In this document: piece by piece, positions 42,952-50,971 of the stretch
How positions within the stretch are numbered: position 1 is the first letter of the stretch
Layout of the letters: each line of letters begins with the position of its first letter
DNA from: Pseudonocardia sp. MH-G8
GTDB lineage: Bacteria > Actinomycetota > Actinomycetes > Mycobacteriales > Pseudonocardiaceae
Length of the DNA: 64,000 nt
Reading direction: 5' to 3'
Assembly: GCF_002262885.1 (NCBI RefSeq)
Contig: NZ_NKYF01000005.1
Span: 310,001-374,000, forward strand
Notes under the pieces: model-generated
What the model saw: the letters and a program-made list of their open reading frames with translations, nothing else
Told to the model about the DNA's origin: nothing
Database searches by the model: none
Translations under genes and position numbers: made by a program

Positions 42952-43527
42952 TCAGATCGGCGTGTTCGTCAGGTGCCTCATCGCCGCCAGGGTCTGGATC
43001 ATGGTGGTTGCGAGGTCGGGCTCGCCGTGCCGGTCGATCCAGCGGGTGACCGCTATCCGGAACGTGGTCACGGCGATCTCGGCCGCCAGCTGGGCGGTCA
43101 GGTCGTCGACGCCGCGGTCGCGGAATCCCTGTTCCAGGGCTTGCGACATCAGCGAGAACTTGCGCAGCTCGCGCTCGTGCAGGGCTGGTTCGGCGTCGAT
43201 CGCGGCCCGTCGTCGGAGCAGGTAGTCGAGGCTGCGGCCCTCGACGATCTCGACCGCGGTGGGCGGTAGGGCCTCGACGATCAGTTCCATCGGTCCGAGC
43301 GACGGCGGGACCTCGGCCATGAGGCGGGCCACGTGCTCGGGCACCGACTCCTCGCCGGCGAACAGCACCTCACGCTTGTCGGCGAAGTGCCGGAAGAACG
43401 TGCGGGTCGTGAGCCCGGCCCGTGCCGTGATCTGCGGCACGGTGGTCTCGGTGAAGCCCTGCTCGAGGAAGAGGTCGAGCGCGGCCTGCTCGAGCCGCTC
43501 GCGCGCACCCGGCTTCCATCGACCCAT
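42952..43527 (-). CDS. TetR-family transcriptional regulator
   Basis: 191 residues. The N-terminal helix-turn-helix is LEQAALDLFLEQGFTETTVPQITARAGLTTRTFFRHFADK, with GRW before it. The C-terminal domain is helical and would bind an unknown ligand. Divergent from the saccharopine dehydrogenase-like gene across two matching palindromes, a classic local repressor arrangement. Convergent with thrS with 33 bp between the stops. Confidence 0.92.
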   Translation of the reverse strand: MGRWKPGARERLEQAALDLFLEQGFTETTVPQITARAGLTTRTFFRHFADKREVLFAGEESVPEHVARLMAEVPPSLGPMELIVEALPPTAVEIVEGRSLDYLLRRRAAIDAEPALHERELRKFSLMSQALEQGFRDRGVDDLTAQLAAEIAVTTFRIAVTRWIDRHGEPDLATTMIQTLAAMRHLTNTPI

Positions 43528-43543
43528 GCGGCTGATTCTAGTG

Positions 43544-43560
43544 ATGACATGCCGTGTCGT
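43544..43560. promoter_or_regulatory. TetR operator candidate 1
   Basis: ATGACATGCCGTGTCGT: a 6-bp-arm dyad with one mismatch, 17 bp upstream of the tetR start. The opposite strand shares a GACACGRCATGTCAT core with the second site; the centres lie 31 bp apart, three helical turns, as in paired TetR sites. Confidence 0.6.
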
Positions 43561-43574
43561 GCTCTACGCTGGTG

Positions 43575-43591
43575 ATGACACGACATGTCAT
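43575..43591. promoter_or_regulatory. TetR operator candidate 2
   Basis: ATGACA-CGACA-TGTCAT, a perfect 6-bp-arm dyad, ends 18 bp before the ATG of the divergent saccharopine dehydrogenase-like gene. Binding here would repress that gene. Confidence 0.65.
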
Positions 43592-43608
43592 GACCGATGG
43601 AGGGCAAC

Positions 43609-44664
43609 ATGACGGGTGAGATCTGGGTGCTCGGCGCGACCGGACGGGTCGGCAGGTTGGCGGTGCAGCGCCTGCAGGAGGCAGGCGTCGAGGTGGTGGC
43701 GGCTGGCCGCGATCGGGAGCGGCTGACCCGGGTGAGCCCGGACGCCCGGGCGGTGACCGGCTCGCTCGAGGAGGTCTGCGCGCAGCTCGCCGCCGAGGAG
43801 CCGGCCGTAGTGATCAATACGGTGGGCCCGTTCCCGGTCACGGCGCCGCAGGTCGCGCGGGCCTGCCCGCCGGGCACCCACTACGTCGACGTCGCCAATG
43901 AACTGAGCGTCTTCGAGCTGCTCCACGGCATGGACCGGGAGGCGACGGCGACCGGCCGCACGCTGGTCTCCGGGGCGGGCTTCGGCGTGCTCGCGACCGA
44001 GAGCATCCTGCGGCATCTGCTGGGGGACGAGGAAAGGCCCTCGCGAGTACGCGTCGACGCGATCGCGTCGGTCGCGACCGAACCCGGCGCCCTCGGCGAG
44101 GCTCTGGCCTCCACCATGGTGCAGATGTTGCGCGACGGCGGCCGCGAGGTGCGGCAGGACCGGTTGGTGCGCACCGTGGCCGGCGGTGCCGCCGAGCGGG
44201 TGACCACCCCCGACGGCGACGTGGTCACCACCGCTTCCCTCGGCATCGGTGAGCTCTACGCGGCCTGGCGGACCAGCGGCGCCCCGTCGGTGATCGGCGC
44301 CTCGTCCCTCGCCCCGGCCAACCCGGCCGTCCGAGGGGCCCTCCTGGCGGCCGGTGGCGTGTTGCGCCTGCCTGGCATGGCGGGCTTCGCCACCCGGCAG
44401 CTCGCCCGCATCACGACGACAACGCCCAAGGAACGGCCGCGCCGATCGTCCTGGGGTCGCGCCCGAGTCGAATGGCCGTCCGGTCTGGTGCGTGAGGGTT
44501 GGCTGCGCACCGGCGAGGCCATGACATTCACGGTCGGTGCCGTCACCGAGGTGGCGCAGCGCCTTGCCAAGGGCGAGGGCCGCCCCGGCGCGTTCACCCC
44601 GGCCGGGCTCTTCGGTCCCGAGGTGGCGCTGGCCGCCGGCGGTGAGTTCCTGGTGACACACTGA
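43609..44664 (+). CDS. Saccharopine dehydrogenase NADP-binding domain protein
   Basis: 351 residues. The Rossmann motif IWVLGATGRVGRLAVQRLQ opens the protein, VINTVGPFPVTAPQVARACPPGTHYVDVANE follows, and GRTLVSGAGFGVLATESI ends the dinucleotide domain; this layout is that of saccharopine dehydrogenase-like/trans-acting enoyl reductase proteins rather than lysine-pathway enzymes. A C-terminal domain to residue 351 is unlike classical saccharopine reductase. An ATG 12 bp upstream is possible; the GGAGGG site fits the ATG chosen. Under divergent TetR control; with it, it splits the thrS-pgsA1 block. Substrate unknown. Confidence 0.85.
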   Translation: MTGEIWVLGATGRVGRLAVQRLQEAGVEVVAAGRDRERLTRVSPDARAVTGSLEEVCAQLAAEEPAVVINTVGPFPVTAPQVARACPPGTHYVDVANELSVFELLHGMDREATATGRTLVSGAGFGVLATESILRHLLGDEERPSRVRVDAIASVATEPGALGEALASTMVQMLRDGGREVRQDRLVRTVAGGAAERVTTPDGDVVTTASLGIGELYAAWRTSGAPSVIGASSLAPANPAVRGALLAAGGVLRLPGMAGFATRQLARITTTTPKERPRRSSWGRARVEWPSGLVREGWLRTGEAMTFTVGAVTEVAQRLAKGEGRPGAFTPAGLFGPEVALAAGGEFLVTH

Positions 44665-44698
44665 CGCGCATCAGTGAATTCGGGATCGGTCACCGAAA

Positions 44699-44718
44699 CG
44701 ACCGTTCATAAACGGTCG
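44699..44718. terminator. Perfect 8-bp hairpin after saccharopine dehydrogenase-like gene
   Basis: CGACCGTT-CATA-AACGGTCG: tetraloop hairpin 35 bp after the stop and 66 bp before the HIT gene. Terminator is the simplest reading, but it lacks a U-tract and could also be an operator. Confidence 0.5.
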
Positions 44719-44771
44719 GTGGCGTCACTACCAATGCCTTCACCACCTCATCCCCTCCGCGGATCGAGGCT

Positions 44772-44777
44772 TAGGAT
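44772..44777 (+). promoter_or_regulatory. -10 element for leaderless HIT-pgsA1 transcript
   Basis: TAGGAT ends 6 bp before the HIT-gene ATG. A start site 6-7 nt downstream of this -10 would put +1 at the A of ATG, a leaderless mRNA, common in actinobacteria. No clear -35 is visible. Confidence 0.5.
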
Positions 44778-44783
44778 CGGCGC

Positions 44784-45359
44784 ATGACCGACGCGGGCGA
44801 GCCCGATATGGAGCCGCGCGACGGCGTCGGCACGCCCGACGGGTTCCGGAGGCTGTGGACCCCGCACCGGCTGGCCTACATCAAGGAGGCCGGGGCGGCC
44901 GGGTGCCCGTTCTGCCGGATCCCGAGCCTGCCCGACGAGGAGGGGCTGGTCCTCGCGCGCGGTGCCACGGTGTACGCGGTGTTGAACCTGCACCCCTACA
45001 ACCCGGGCCACCTGATGGTGCTGCCCTACCGGCACGTCGCCGAGCTGGAGGACCTCGACGCGGACGAGGCGGCGGAGCTGATGACGTTCACGCAGGCCGC
45101 GGTGCGGGCGTTGAAGCGGGTGGCGGCGCCGCACGCGTTCAACGTCGGGCTGAACCTGGGCACGGTCGCAGGCGGGTCGCTCGCCGAGCACCTGCACCAG
45201 CACGTGGTGCCGCGGTGGGGCGGCGACTCCAACTTCATCGCGGTCGTCGGGCAGACGAAGGTGATCCCGCAGCTGCTGTCCGAGACCCGGGCCCTGCTGG
45301 AGTCGGCGTGGCCCGAGCCCGGCGCGCCGCCCGACCGGGCCGAGGGCGTGCAGCGCTAG
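44784..45359 (+). CDS. HIT-domain nucleotide phosphorylase (Rv2613c-like, Ap4A)
   Basis: 191 residues. Two Cys in GCPFCRIPS are typical of the zinc-containing branch, LNLHPYNPGHLMVLPYRH is the central HIT region, and EHLHQHVVPRW the catalytic HxHxHxx triad. Mycobacterial Rv2613c, the orthologue by position beside pgsA1, is a diadenosine tetraphosphate phosphorylase. First gene of the operon with pgsA1, patA and pimA, probably on a leaderless transcript. Confidence 0.9.
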   Translation: MTDAGEPDMEPRDGVGTPDGFRRLWTPHRLAYIKEAGAAGCPFCRIPSLPDEEGLVLARGATVYAVLNLHPYNPGHLMVLPYRHVAELEDLDADEAAELMTFTQAAVRALKRVAAPHAFNVGLNLGTVAGGSLAEHLHQHVVPRWGGDSNFIAVVGQTKVIPQLLSETRALLESAWPEPGAPPDRAEGVQR

Positions 45360-45431
45360 GCTGGGCGGGGTAGAGGCGGCGGCCGGCAGCCCGAGTACCG
45401 GCGACCACGCCGGAGTCTCAAGCAGGAGTCC

Positions 45432-46088
45432 ATGCTCAACGTCTTCGCCCGCGTGCACGTGAACCGCGTGACCGAGCCCCTCGCCCGGTGGCTGGTCGCG
45501 CGCGGGGTCGCGCCCGACGTCGTCACGGTCGCCGGCACCGTCGGCTCGGTGGCCGCCGCGCTGTGGTTCCTGCCGCGCGACGAGCTGTTCGTCGGCGCCG
45601 CCGTGGTCACCCTGTTCGTGCTGTTCGACCTCCTCGACGGCGCGATGGCGCGCGCCCGCGGGCACAGCACGCTCTTCGGGGCCGTGCTCGACTCCACCTG
45701 CGACCGCGTGGCCGACGGCGCCCTGTTCGCGGGCCTCACCTGGTGGTGCCTGGGGGTGGGGGAGGAGCGGGTGCTCGGGGTGGCGGCGCTGCTGTGCCTG
45801 GTGTCGGGCCAGCTCGTCTCCTACATCAAGGCCCGGGCCGAGGGCGCCGGGCTCGTGGTCGAGGGCGGGCTCGTCGAGCGGGCGGAGCGGCTGATCATCG
45901 CGCTCGTGGGTTGCGGGCTGCACGGGCTGGGCGTGCCCTACGCCCTGCACGTGGCGCTGTGGGTGCTGGCCGCGGCGTCGGTGTGGACGGTGGGGCAGCG
46001 GATCGCGATCGTGTACCGCGGTGCGCAGGAACGGGCGGTCCCACCACCGGCCACCTCCGGCCCGCCCGACCCTGCCGCGAACCCGTGA
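45432..46088 (+). CDS. pgsA1: Phosphatidylinositol phosphate synthase
   Basis: 218 residues with about six membrane helices. The CDP-alcohol phosphotransferase motif D-G-x2-A-R-x8-G-x3-D-x3-D is complete (Asp69, Gly70, Ala73, Arg74, Gly83, Asp87, Asp91). Gene order (HIT, then patA and pimA) identifies it as the enzyme joining CDP-diacylglycerol and inositol-1-phosphate to phosphatidylinositol phosphate, the first step of PIM/LAM synthesis. Its stop overlaps the patA GTG (GTGA). Confidence 0.94.
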   Translation: MLNVFARVHVNRVTEPLARWLVARGVAPDVVTVAGTVGSVAAALWFLPRDELFVGAAVVTLFVLFDLLDGAMARARGHSTLFGAVLDSTCDRVADGALFAGLTWWCLGVGEERVLGVAALLCLVSGQLVSYIKARAEGAGLVVEGGLVERAERLIIALVGCGLHGLGVPYALHVALWVLAAASVWTVGQRIAIVYRGAQERAVPPPATSGPPDPAANP

Positions 46089-46993
46089 CCGCAGCGGAGC
46101 GGCTCGCCGACGCCCAGTACGCCGCGGCGTGGCGGCTGGTGCGGGCGCTGCCCGCGGGTGCGGCGGCGGGGGTGTTCCGGATCGCGGCCGACCTCGCGGC
46201 CCGCAGCGGCGCCGGTCCGGCCGTGCGCCTGCGCGCCAACCTCGCGCGGGTCGTGCCCGCCGCATCGCCCGCCGAGCTGGACCGGCTCGTCCGGGCCGGG
46301 CTGCGCAGCTACGCCCGCTACTGGTGCGAGATGTTCCGCCTGCGCCCCGGTGACGCACCGGCCGTGCACGCCCGCATGGACGAGGGAATCTCGGGCACCG
46401 GACCGTTCTTCGAGGCGATCGCGGCCGGGCGCGGCGTCGTGTTCGCGGTGCCGCACAGCGGCAACTGGGACGCGGCAGGCGTCTGGGTGGTGGAGACGCT
46501 GCGCGGGCTCGGGCACGAACCGGTGTTCACGACGATGGCGCAGCGGCTGCGGCCGGAGTCGCTGTTCCGCCGGTTCCTGGCCTACCGGGAGGCGCTCGGC
46601 TTCGAGGTGGTGGCCGCCGAAGCGGGAACCGCTGCGCACCGTGCGCTCACGCGCCGGCTGCGGGCCGGAGGCGTGGTCTGCCTGGTGGCCGACCGCGACC
46701 TGGCCGGCTCCGGGATCGAGGTCTCGTTCTTCGGCGAGCCGGCGCGTTTCCCCGCGGGCCCGGCCCGGCTCGCCGCGCTGACGGGGGCGGTGCTGATGCC
46801 GGCCTACCCGCACTTCAGTCGCGACGGCTGGGTGGTGCCGATCGCCGCACCGGTGCCGGTGGAGCGTTCCCCGGAGTCGGTCGCGAAGGCCACGCAGTCG
46901 ATCGCGGACGCGTTCGCCCGGCTCATCGCGCAGGCCCCGGCGGACTGGCACGCGTTGCAGCCGGTGTGGACCGCGGACCAGGAGCGCCGGTGA
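46085..46993 (+). CDS. patA: Phosphatidylinositol mannoside acyltransferase
   Basis: 302 residues of the lipid A acyltransferase-like (LABLP/PatA) family. AVPHSGNWDAAGVW carries the HxxxxD catalytic motif, and LVADRDLAGSGIEVSFFGEPARFPAGPARLA the substrate region. In mycobacteria PatA transfers palmitate to the mannose of PIM. It overlaps pgsA1 and pimA by GTGA junctions, so the three genes are translationally coupled. Peripheral membrane protein at the cytoplasmic face. Confidence 0.92.
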   Translation: MTAAERLADAQYAAAWRLVRALPAGAAAGVFRIAADLAARSGAGPAVRLRANLARVVPAASPAELDRLVRAGLRSYARYWCEMFRLRPGDAPAVHARMDEGISGTGPFFEAIAAGRGVVFAVPHSGNWDAAGVWVVETLRGLGHEPVFTTMAQRLRPESLFRRFLAYREALGFEVVAAEAGTAAHRALTRRLRAGGVVCLVADRDLAGSGIEVSFFGEPARFPAGPARLAALTGAVLMPAYPHFSRDGWVVPIAAPVPVERSPESVAKATQSIADAFARLIAQAPADWHALQPVWTADQERR

Positions 46994-48147
46994 CCGGCGG
47001 AGCGAGCGGGCCGGCGCTGCGCGTCGGGATCGTCTGCCCGTACTCCCTCGACGTGCCCGGCGGGGTGCAGGCGCACGTCGTCGGCCTCGCCGCGGCGCTG
47101 GAACGGCTCGGTCACACCGTGGCCGTGCTCGCGCCCGCGGCGGAGGGCACGGCGGTGCCGGAGTTCGTCACACCGGCCGGCCGGGCGCTCGGGGTGCCCT
47201 ACAACGGCTCCGTCGCCCGGGTGACCTTCGGCCCGCTCACCTACGCACGGGCGCGGCGCTGGCTCGCCGAGCACACCTTCGACGTGCTGCACCTGCACGA
47301 GCCCACGACGGTGAGCCTCTCGGTGCTCACGCTGCTCGCCGCGGAGGGTCCGATCGTGGCGACCTTCCACACGTCCACCGAGCGCTCGCGCGCGCTCGCC
47401 GCGTTCGGCGGGGTGCTGCGGCCGCTGATGGAGAAGGTCACGGCGCGCATCGCCGTGTCACCGCTGGCGCGCCGCGTGCAGGTGGAGCACCTGGGCGGCG
47501 ACGCCGTCGAGATCCCCAACGGCGTCGACGTGGAGGAGTTCGCGACCGGGCCGGCACTGCCCGGGTACCCGCGCCCGGAGACGGTCGGCTTCCTCGGGAG
47601 GTTCGACGAACCCCGCAAGGGCATGCCCGTCCTCCTCGACGCCGTCCGCAGGCTCGCGCCCGACCGGCCGCGGCTGCGGGTCCTGGTCGTCGGGCGCGGC
47701 GATGCGGCCGGGTTGCGCCGGGCGGCCGGCCCGGCGGCCGATCGGCTCGACGTCCTCGGCCCCGTCGACGACGCCACCAAGGCGGCGGCCCTGCGGTCGG
47801 TGGACGTGTTCTGCGCGCCCCACACCGGCGGGGAGAGCTTCGGCATCGTCCTTGCCGAGGCGCTGGCCGCCGGGGCCCCGGTGCTGGCCAGTGACCTGGA
47901 TGCCTTCCGCGACGTGCTCGGCGAGCCCGCTGCGGGGGAGCTGTTCGCCGTCGGTGACGCCGCGGCGCTCGCCGCGCGCCTCGCCGCCCTGCTCGACGAC
48001 CCGGCCCGGCGCGCCGCGCTCGCGAACGCGGGCCGGGTACGCGCGGAGGACTTCGGCTGGCCGGCGGTCGCGTCAGCGGTGGTGCGCGTCTACCGGGCGG
48101 CGGTGGCGGCGGATCCGCGCCGCACGATCGCGCAGGGCATGCGATGA
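46990..48147 (+). CDS. pimA: Phosphatidylinositol alpha-mannosyltransferase
   Basis: 385 residues, a GT-B fold GT4 enzyme. N-terminal VGIVCPYSLDVPGGVQAHVVGLA contains the Gly-rich loop; VATFHTSTERS and IPNGVDVEEF are acceptor-domain markers; FCAPHTGGESFGIVLAEALAAGAPVLASD is the donor-binding EX7E-like segment. It moves mannose from GDP-mannose to phosphatidylinositol. GTG start overlaps the patA stop. Confidence 0.94.
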   Translation: MTGGASGPALRVGIVCPYSLDVPGGVQAHVVGLAAALERLGHTVAVLAPAAEGTAVPEFVTPAGRALGVPYNGSVARVTFGPLTYARARRWLAEHTFDVLHLHEPTTVSLSVLTLLAAEGPIVATFHTSTERSRALAAFGGVLRPLMEKVTARIAVSPLARRVQVEHLGGDAVEIPNGVDVEEFATGPALPGYPRPETVGFLGRFDEPRKGMPVLLDAVRRLAPDRPRLRVLVVGRGDAAGLRRAAGPAADRLDVLGPVDDATKAAALRSVDVFCAPHTGGESFGIVLAEALAAGAPVLASDLDAFRDVLGEPAAGELFAVGDAAALAARLAALLDDPARRAALANAGRVRAEDFGWPAVASAVVRVYRAAVAADPRRTIAQGMR

Positions 48148-48199
48148 GGCCCTGCCCTGCCCGCCCCGTCCACCCGTCGGTGCCGTGGGGGCGGGTCCG

Positions 48200-48748
48200 G
48201 TGAGCGTCCTCGTCTGGCTGCTCGTCACCCTCGGCGTGCTCGTGCTGGTGGGGGTCGTGGCGCAGGTCGCCGCCCGCGTCCGGCGGCTGGACCGCCTGCA
48301 CGTGCGCACCGACGCCGCGCGCGCCGGTCTGGAGGCGGCGCTGGAGCGGCGGGCCACGGCGGCGCTGGCCGCGGCGGCGGTCCTGCGCCGCGACGAGGCG
48401 GACGCGGTGCACCGGGCGGTGGCCGGCGCCCGGCAGGCCCGCGCCACCGGGACGGAGCGGGAGGCCGCGGAGAACCGGCTGGGCCGCGCCCTCGCCGCCG
48501 CCGACCGGTCCCGGCTACCGGCTGCGGTTCTCGAGGAGCTGGTCGACGCCGAGCAGCTGGTGATCCTCGCCCGGCGGGTGCACAACGACGCCGTCCGCGA
48601 CACCCGCGGGCTGCGCTCGCGGCGCCTGGTGCGCTGGCTGCACCTCGCCGGCACGGCCCCGATGCCGGAGTACTTCGAGATCGCCGACGCCGAGGCCGGT
48701 GTGACCACCGCCGCCCCCCTGCGGCGGCCGGTGTCACCCCCCGCCTGA
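48200..48748 (+). CDS. LemA-like membrane-anchored helical protein
   Basis: 182 residues: one N-terminal membrane helix (LVWLLVTLGVLVLVGVVAQV), then long helices rich in Ala/Arg. VHNDAVRDTRGLRSRRLVRWLHLAG-x4-PEYFEIAD near the C-terminus resembles the LemA pattern of paired helices ending with a short sheet. In mycobacteria this slot is occupied by a Nudix gene (Rv2609c), so the replacement is a lineage difference. GTG start, 52 bp after pimA. Function unknown. Confidence 0.75.
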   Translation: MSVLVWLLVTLGVLVLVGVVAQVAARVRRLDRLHVRTDAARAGLEAALERRATAALAAAAVLRRDEADAVHRAVAGARQARATGTEREAAENRLGRALAAADRSRLPAAVLEELVDAEQLVILARRVHNDAVRDTRGLRSRRLVRWLHLAGTAPMPEYFEIADAEAGVTTAAPLRRPVSPPA

Positions 48749-48750
48749 CG

Positions 48751-48756
48751 TAGGAT
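48751..48756 (+). promoter_or_regulatory. -10 element upstream of pdxS
   Basis: TAGGAT lies 37 bp upstream of the pdxS GTG, just after the preceding stop, and matches the actinobacterial sigma-A -10. It suggests pdxS has its own promoter. No clear -35. Confidence 0.4.
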
Positions 48757-48793
48757 CGGGTGTTCCCTGCAGCAGAACCGAGAGGTAGACGCC

Positions 48794-49714
48794 GTGTCCT
48801 CCCCCGAAACACCCGCCACCGGATCCACCGAGTCGGCGCTGGGCACCGCCCGCGTCAAGCGCGGGATGGCGGAGATGCTCAAGGGCGGCGTGATCATGGA
48901 CGTGGTCACCCCGGAGCAGGCGAAGATCGCCGAGGACGCCGGGGCCGTCGCCGTCATGGCGCTGGAGCGGGTGCCCGCCGACATCCGCGCGCAGGGCGGT
49001 GTGGCGCGCATGAGCGACCCGGACATGATCCAGGGCATCGTCGAGGCCGTCTCGATCCCGGTGATGGCCAAGGCCCGCATCGGCCACTTCGTCGAGGCCC
49101 AGGTGCTGCAGTCGCTGGGCGTCGACTACGTCGACGAGTCCGAGGTGCTCACGCCCGCCGACGAAGCGCACCACATCGACAAGTGGGCGTTCACCGTCCC
49201 GTTCGTGTGCGGCGCCACCAACCTGGGCGAGGCGCTGCGCCGCCTGTCCGAGGGCGCAGCCATGATCCGCTCGAAGGGCGAGGCCGGCACCGGCAACGTC
49301 GTCGAGGCCACCCGGCACATGCGCTCGATCCGCTCGGAGATCCGCAAGCTCGCCGCGCTCGACGAGGCCGAGCTGTTCGTCGCGGCCAAGGAGCTGCGCG
49401 CGCCGGTCGAGCTGGTGCGCGAGGTCGCGCAGGCCGGGAAGCTCCCCGTGGTGCTGTTCACCGCGGGCGGCATCGCCACCCCGGCCGACGCCGCGATGAT
49501 GATGCAGCTGGGCGCCGAGGGTGTGTTCGTGGGCTCGGGCATCTTCAAGTCCGGCGACCCGGCCCAGCGCGCCGCGGCCATCGTCAAGGCCACCACCTTC
49601 CACGACGACCCCGACGTGATCGCGAAGGTCTCCCGCGGCCTGGGCGAGGCGATGGTCGGGATCAACGTCGCCGAGCTGCCGGCCGAGCAGCGCTACGCCG
49701 ACCGCGGCTGGTGA
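48794..49714 (+). CDS. pdxS: Pyridoxal 5'-phosphate synthase, synthase subunit
   Basis: 306 residues, near the usual 290-305. [17 protein letters not shown] includes the first active-site Asp; the second-site lysine region is within [17 protein letters not shown] (and preceding IRSKGE); [34 protein letters not shown] closes the barrel. PdxS condenses ribose-5-P, glyceraldehyde-3-P and ammonia into PLP, receiving ammonia from PdxT. No pdxT is adjacent, unlike many genomes; a gap of two hairpins and a glycosidase follows. GTG start. Confidence 0.95.
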   Translation: MSSPETPATGSTESALGTARVKRGMAEMLKGGVIMDVVTPEQAKIAEDAGAVAVMALERVPADIRAQGGVARMSDPDMIQGIVEAVSIPVMAKARIGHFVEAQVLQSLGVDYVDESEVLTPADEAHHIDKWAFTVPFVCGATNLGEALRRLSEGAAMIRSKGEAGTGNVVEATRHMRSIRSEIRKLAALDEAELFVAAKELRAPVELVREVAQAGKLPVVLFTAGGIATPADAAMMMQLGAEGVFVGSGIFKSGDPAQRAAAIVKATTFHDDPDVIAKVSRGLGEAMVGINVAELPAEQRYADRGW

Positions 49715-49726
49715 CCCACCCGGCTT

Positions 49727-49787
49727 GATCGTCGCGAGCCGCACACCACCGTTGCGCTGCGGGCGCTGGTGTGCGGCTCGGACGATC
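49727..49787. repeat. Long near-perfect inverted repeat 1 downstream of pdxS
   Basis: CGAGCCGCACACCA (49735-49748) and TGGTGTGCGGCTCG (49767-49780) are exact inverse arms around an 18-base loop; GATCGTC and GACGATC extend the stem by 7 bp beyond a single bulged G. It starts 13 bp after the pdxS stop, fitting a strong terminator, but the next unit shares the same CCGCACACCA core, so it is also a repeat. Confidence 0.65.
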
Positions 49788-49799
49788 GATCGGTGCGAC

Positions 49800-49837
49800 C
49801 CGCACACCACGGTGGTCACAGCCGCCGTGGTGTGCGG
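49800..49837. repeat. Inverted repeat 2 downstream of pdxS
   Basis: CCGCACACCACGG and CCGTGGTGTGCGG are perfect 13-bp inverse arms around a 12-base spacer, 12 bp after the first hairpin; a third small dyad GGCCGATCTCGGCC follows at 49842-49855. The shared CCGCACACCA core shows the two are related units in tandem. Confidence 0.65.
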
Positions 49838-50015
49838 TTCGGGCCGATCTCGGCCGTCATCGCCGCCCGCGGTCGCCGAGGCGGCGCGTAGCCGGTGCCC
49901 TCACCCGTCCGGGTCGGCTCCCGCACCCGGTCCGGTGACCCGTCCTGCTGGAGTCACCACCCCCGCCTAGCGTCCCGTCGTGTCCGGATTGGGACTGCAG
50001 TGGCGGAGGAGACGC

Positions 50016-50954
50016 ATGAGGCGCTGGCCCACGGTGTGCGGTATCGCGGCGGCGATGCTGCTCACCCTGTCGACGGCGGCCGTCGCGGCGCCGGCCCCGC
50101 CGGACCCCCCGGGCCCCACGGCCCCGGAACAGCGCCCCGGCCAGGCGGGGCGGTCGGCGGGCCACGAGACGAGCGCGGCGGCCGCGTTCGGCTGGGGTGA
50201 GCCCAACCGCGCGGACGAGTTCGACGGGCCGCTGGGCGAGGAGTGGAACGTCTACGACGGCCCCGGGCACGCCGACAACGGGAGGCGCACCCCGGACGCG
50301 GTCAGCATCCAGGACGGCATCCTGACGATCACCGGCGACCCGGAGGGCAACACCGCGGGCATGGCCTGGGGTGAGGGCCAGAAGTACGGGCGCTGGGAGG
50401 GACGGGTGCGTGCGCCCGCGAGCGACGAGAGCTACAACGCGCTGCTGCTGCTGTGGCCCGACGCCGAGGACTTCCCGGTGGGCGGCGAGATCGACTTCAT
50501 GGAGATGATGGACCACACCCGCCAGACCACGAACATCTTCCTGCACTTCGGGGAGGACAACGACCAGGTGGTCGGCGAGGTGCAGATCGACGCGACCCAG
50601 TGGCACAACTGGGCCGTCGAGTGGACACCCGACCACGTGGCGGCGTTCGTGGACGGCGAGGAGTGGTGGCGCACCGAGGACACCCAGATCCTCCCGCCCC
50701 GCGCCATGCACCTGTGCGTCCAGCTCGACTGGTTCCCCGAGGACGGGGACGGGGAGGTGCAGGAGTCCGCGATGCACGTCGACTGGGTGAAGCGCTACCC
50801 GCTCGACGAGGGGCAGCAGAGCGAGCCGTCCGACGAAGCCGTGGAGAGCTCCGCGGTGCCCGGCTCGGCCCGGCGCGCGCCCTCGGACCCGGACGCGGCC
50901 ACCCGCGTCGAGGGCCGCGTGACCGAAGGGGTTCCCGACCCGGCGACGCGCTGA
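50016..50954 (+). CDS. Secreted glycoside hydrolase family 16 protein
   Basis: 312 residues. A signal peptide (MRRWPTVCGIAAAMLLTLSTAAVA, likely cleaved after AVA) precedes a Pro-rich linker and a GH16 beta-jelly-roll (about 60-260). The catalytic EIDFME motif (ExDxxE) lies in GGEIDFMEMMD; WHNWAVEWTPDHVAAFVDG is the following conserved strand. GH16 enzymes cleave beta-1,3- or beta-1,3/1,4-glucans or galactans; substrate unknown. A disordered charged tail of ~50 residues follows. The ATG has GGAGGA; an upstream GTG would put residues before the signal. Confidence 0.9.
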   Translation: MRRWPTVCGIAAAMLLTLSTAAVAAPAPPDPPGPTAPEQRPGQAGRSAGHETSAAAAFGWGEPNRADEFDGPLGEEWNVYDGPGHADNGRRTPDAVSIQDGILTITGDPEGNTAGMAWGEGQKYGRWEGRVRAPASDESYNALLLLWPDAEDFPVGGEIDFMEMMDHTRQTTNIFLHFGEDNDQVVGEVQIDATQWHNWAVEWTPDHVAAFVDGEEWWRTEDTQILPPRAMHLCVQLDWFPEDGDGEVQESAMHVDWVKRYPLDEGQQSEPSDEAVESSAVPGSARRAPSDPDAATRVEGRVTEGVPDPATR

Positions 50955-50971
50955 CCTGCGCGGGTGACCCC

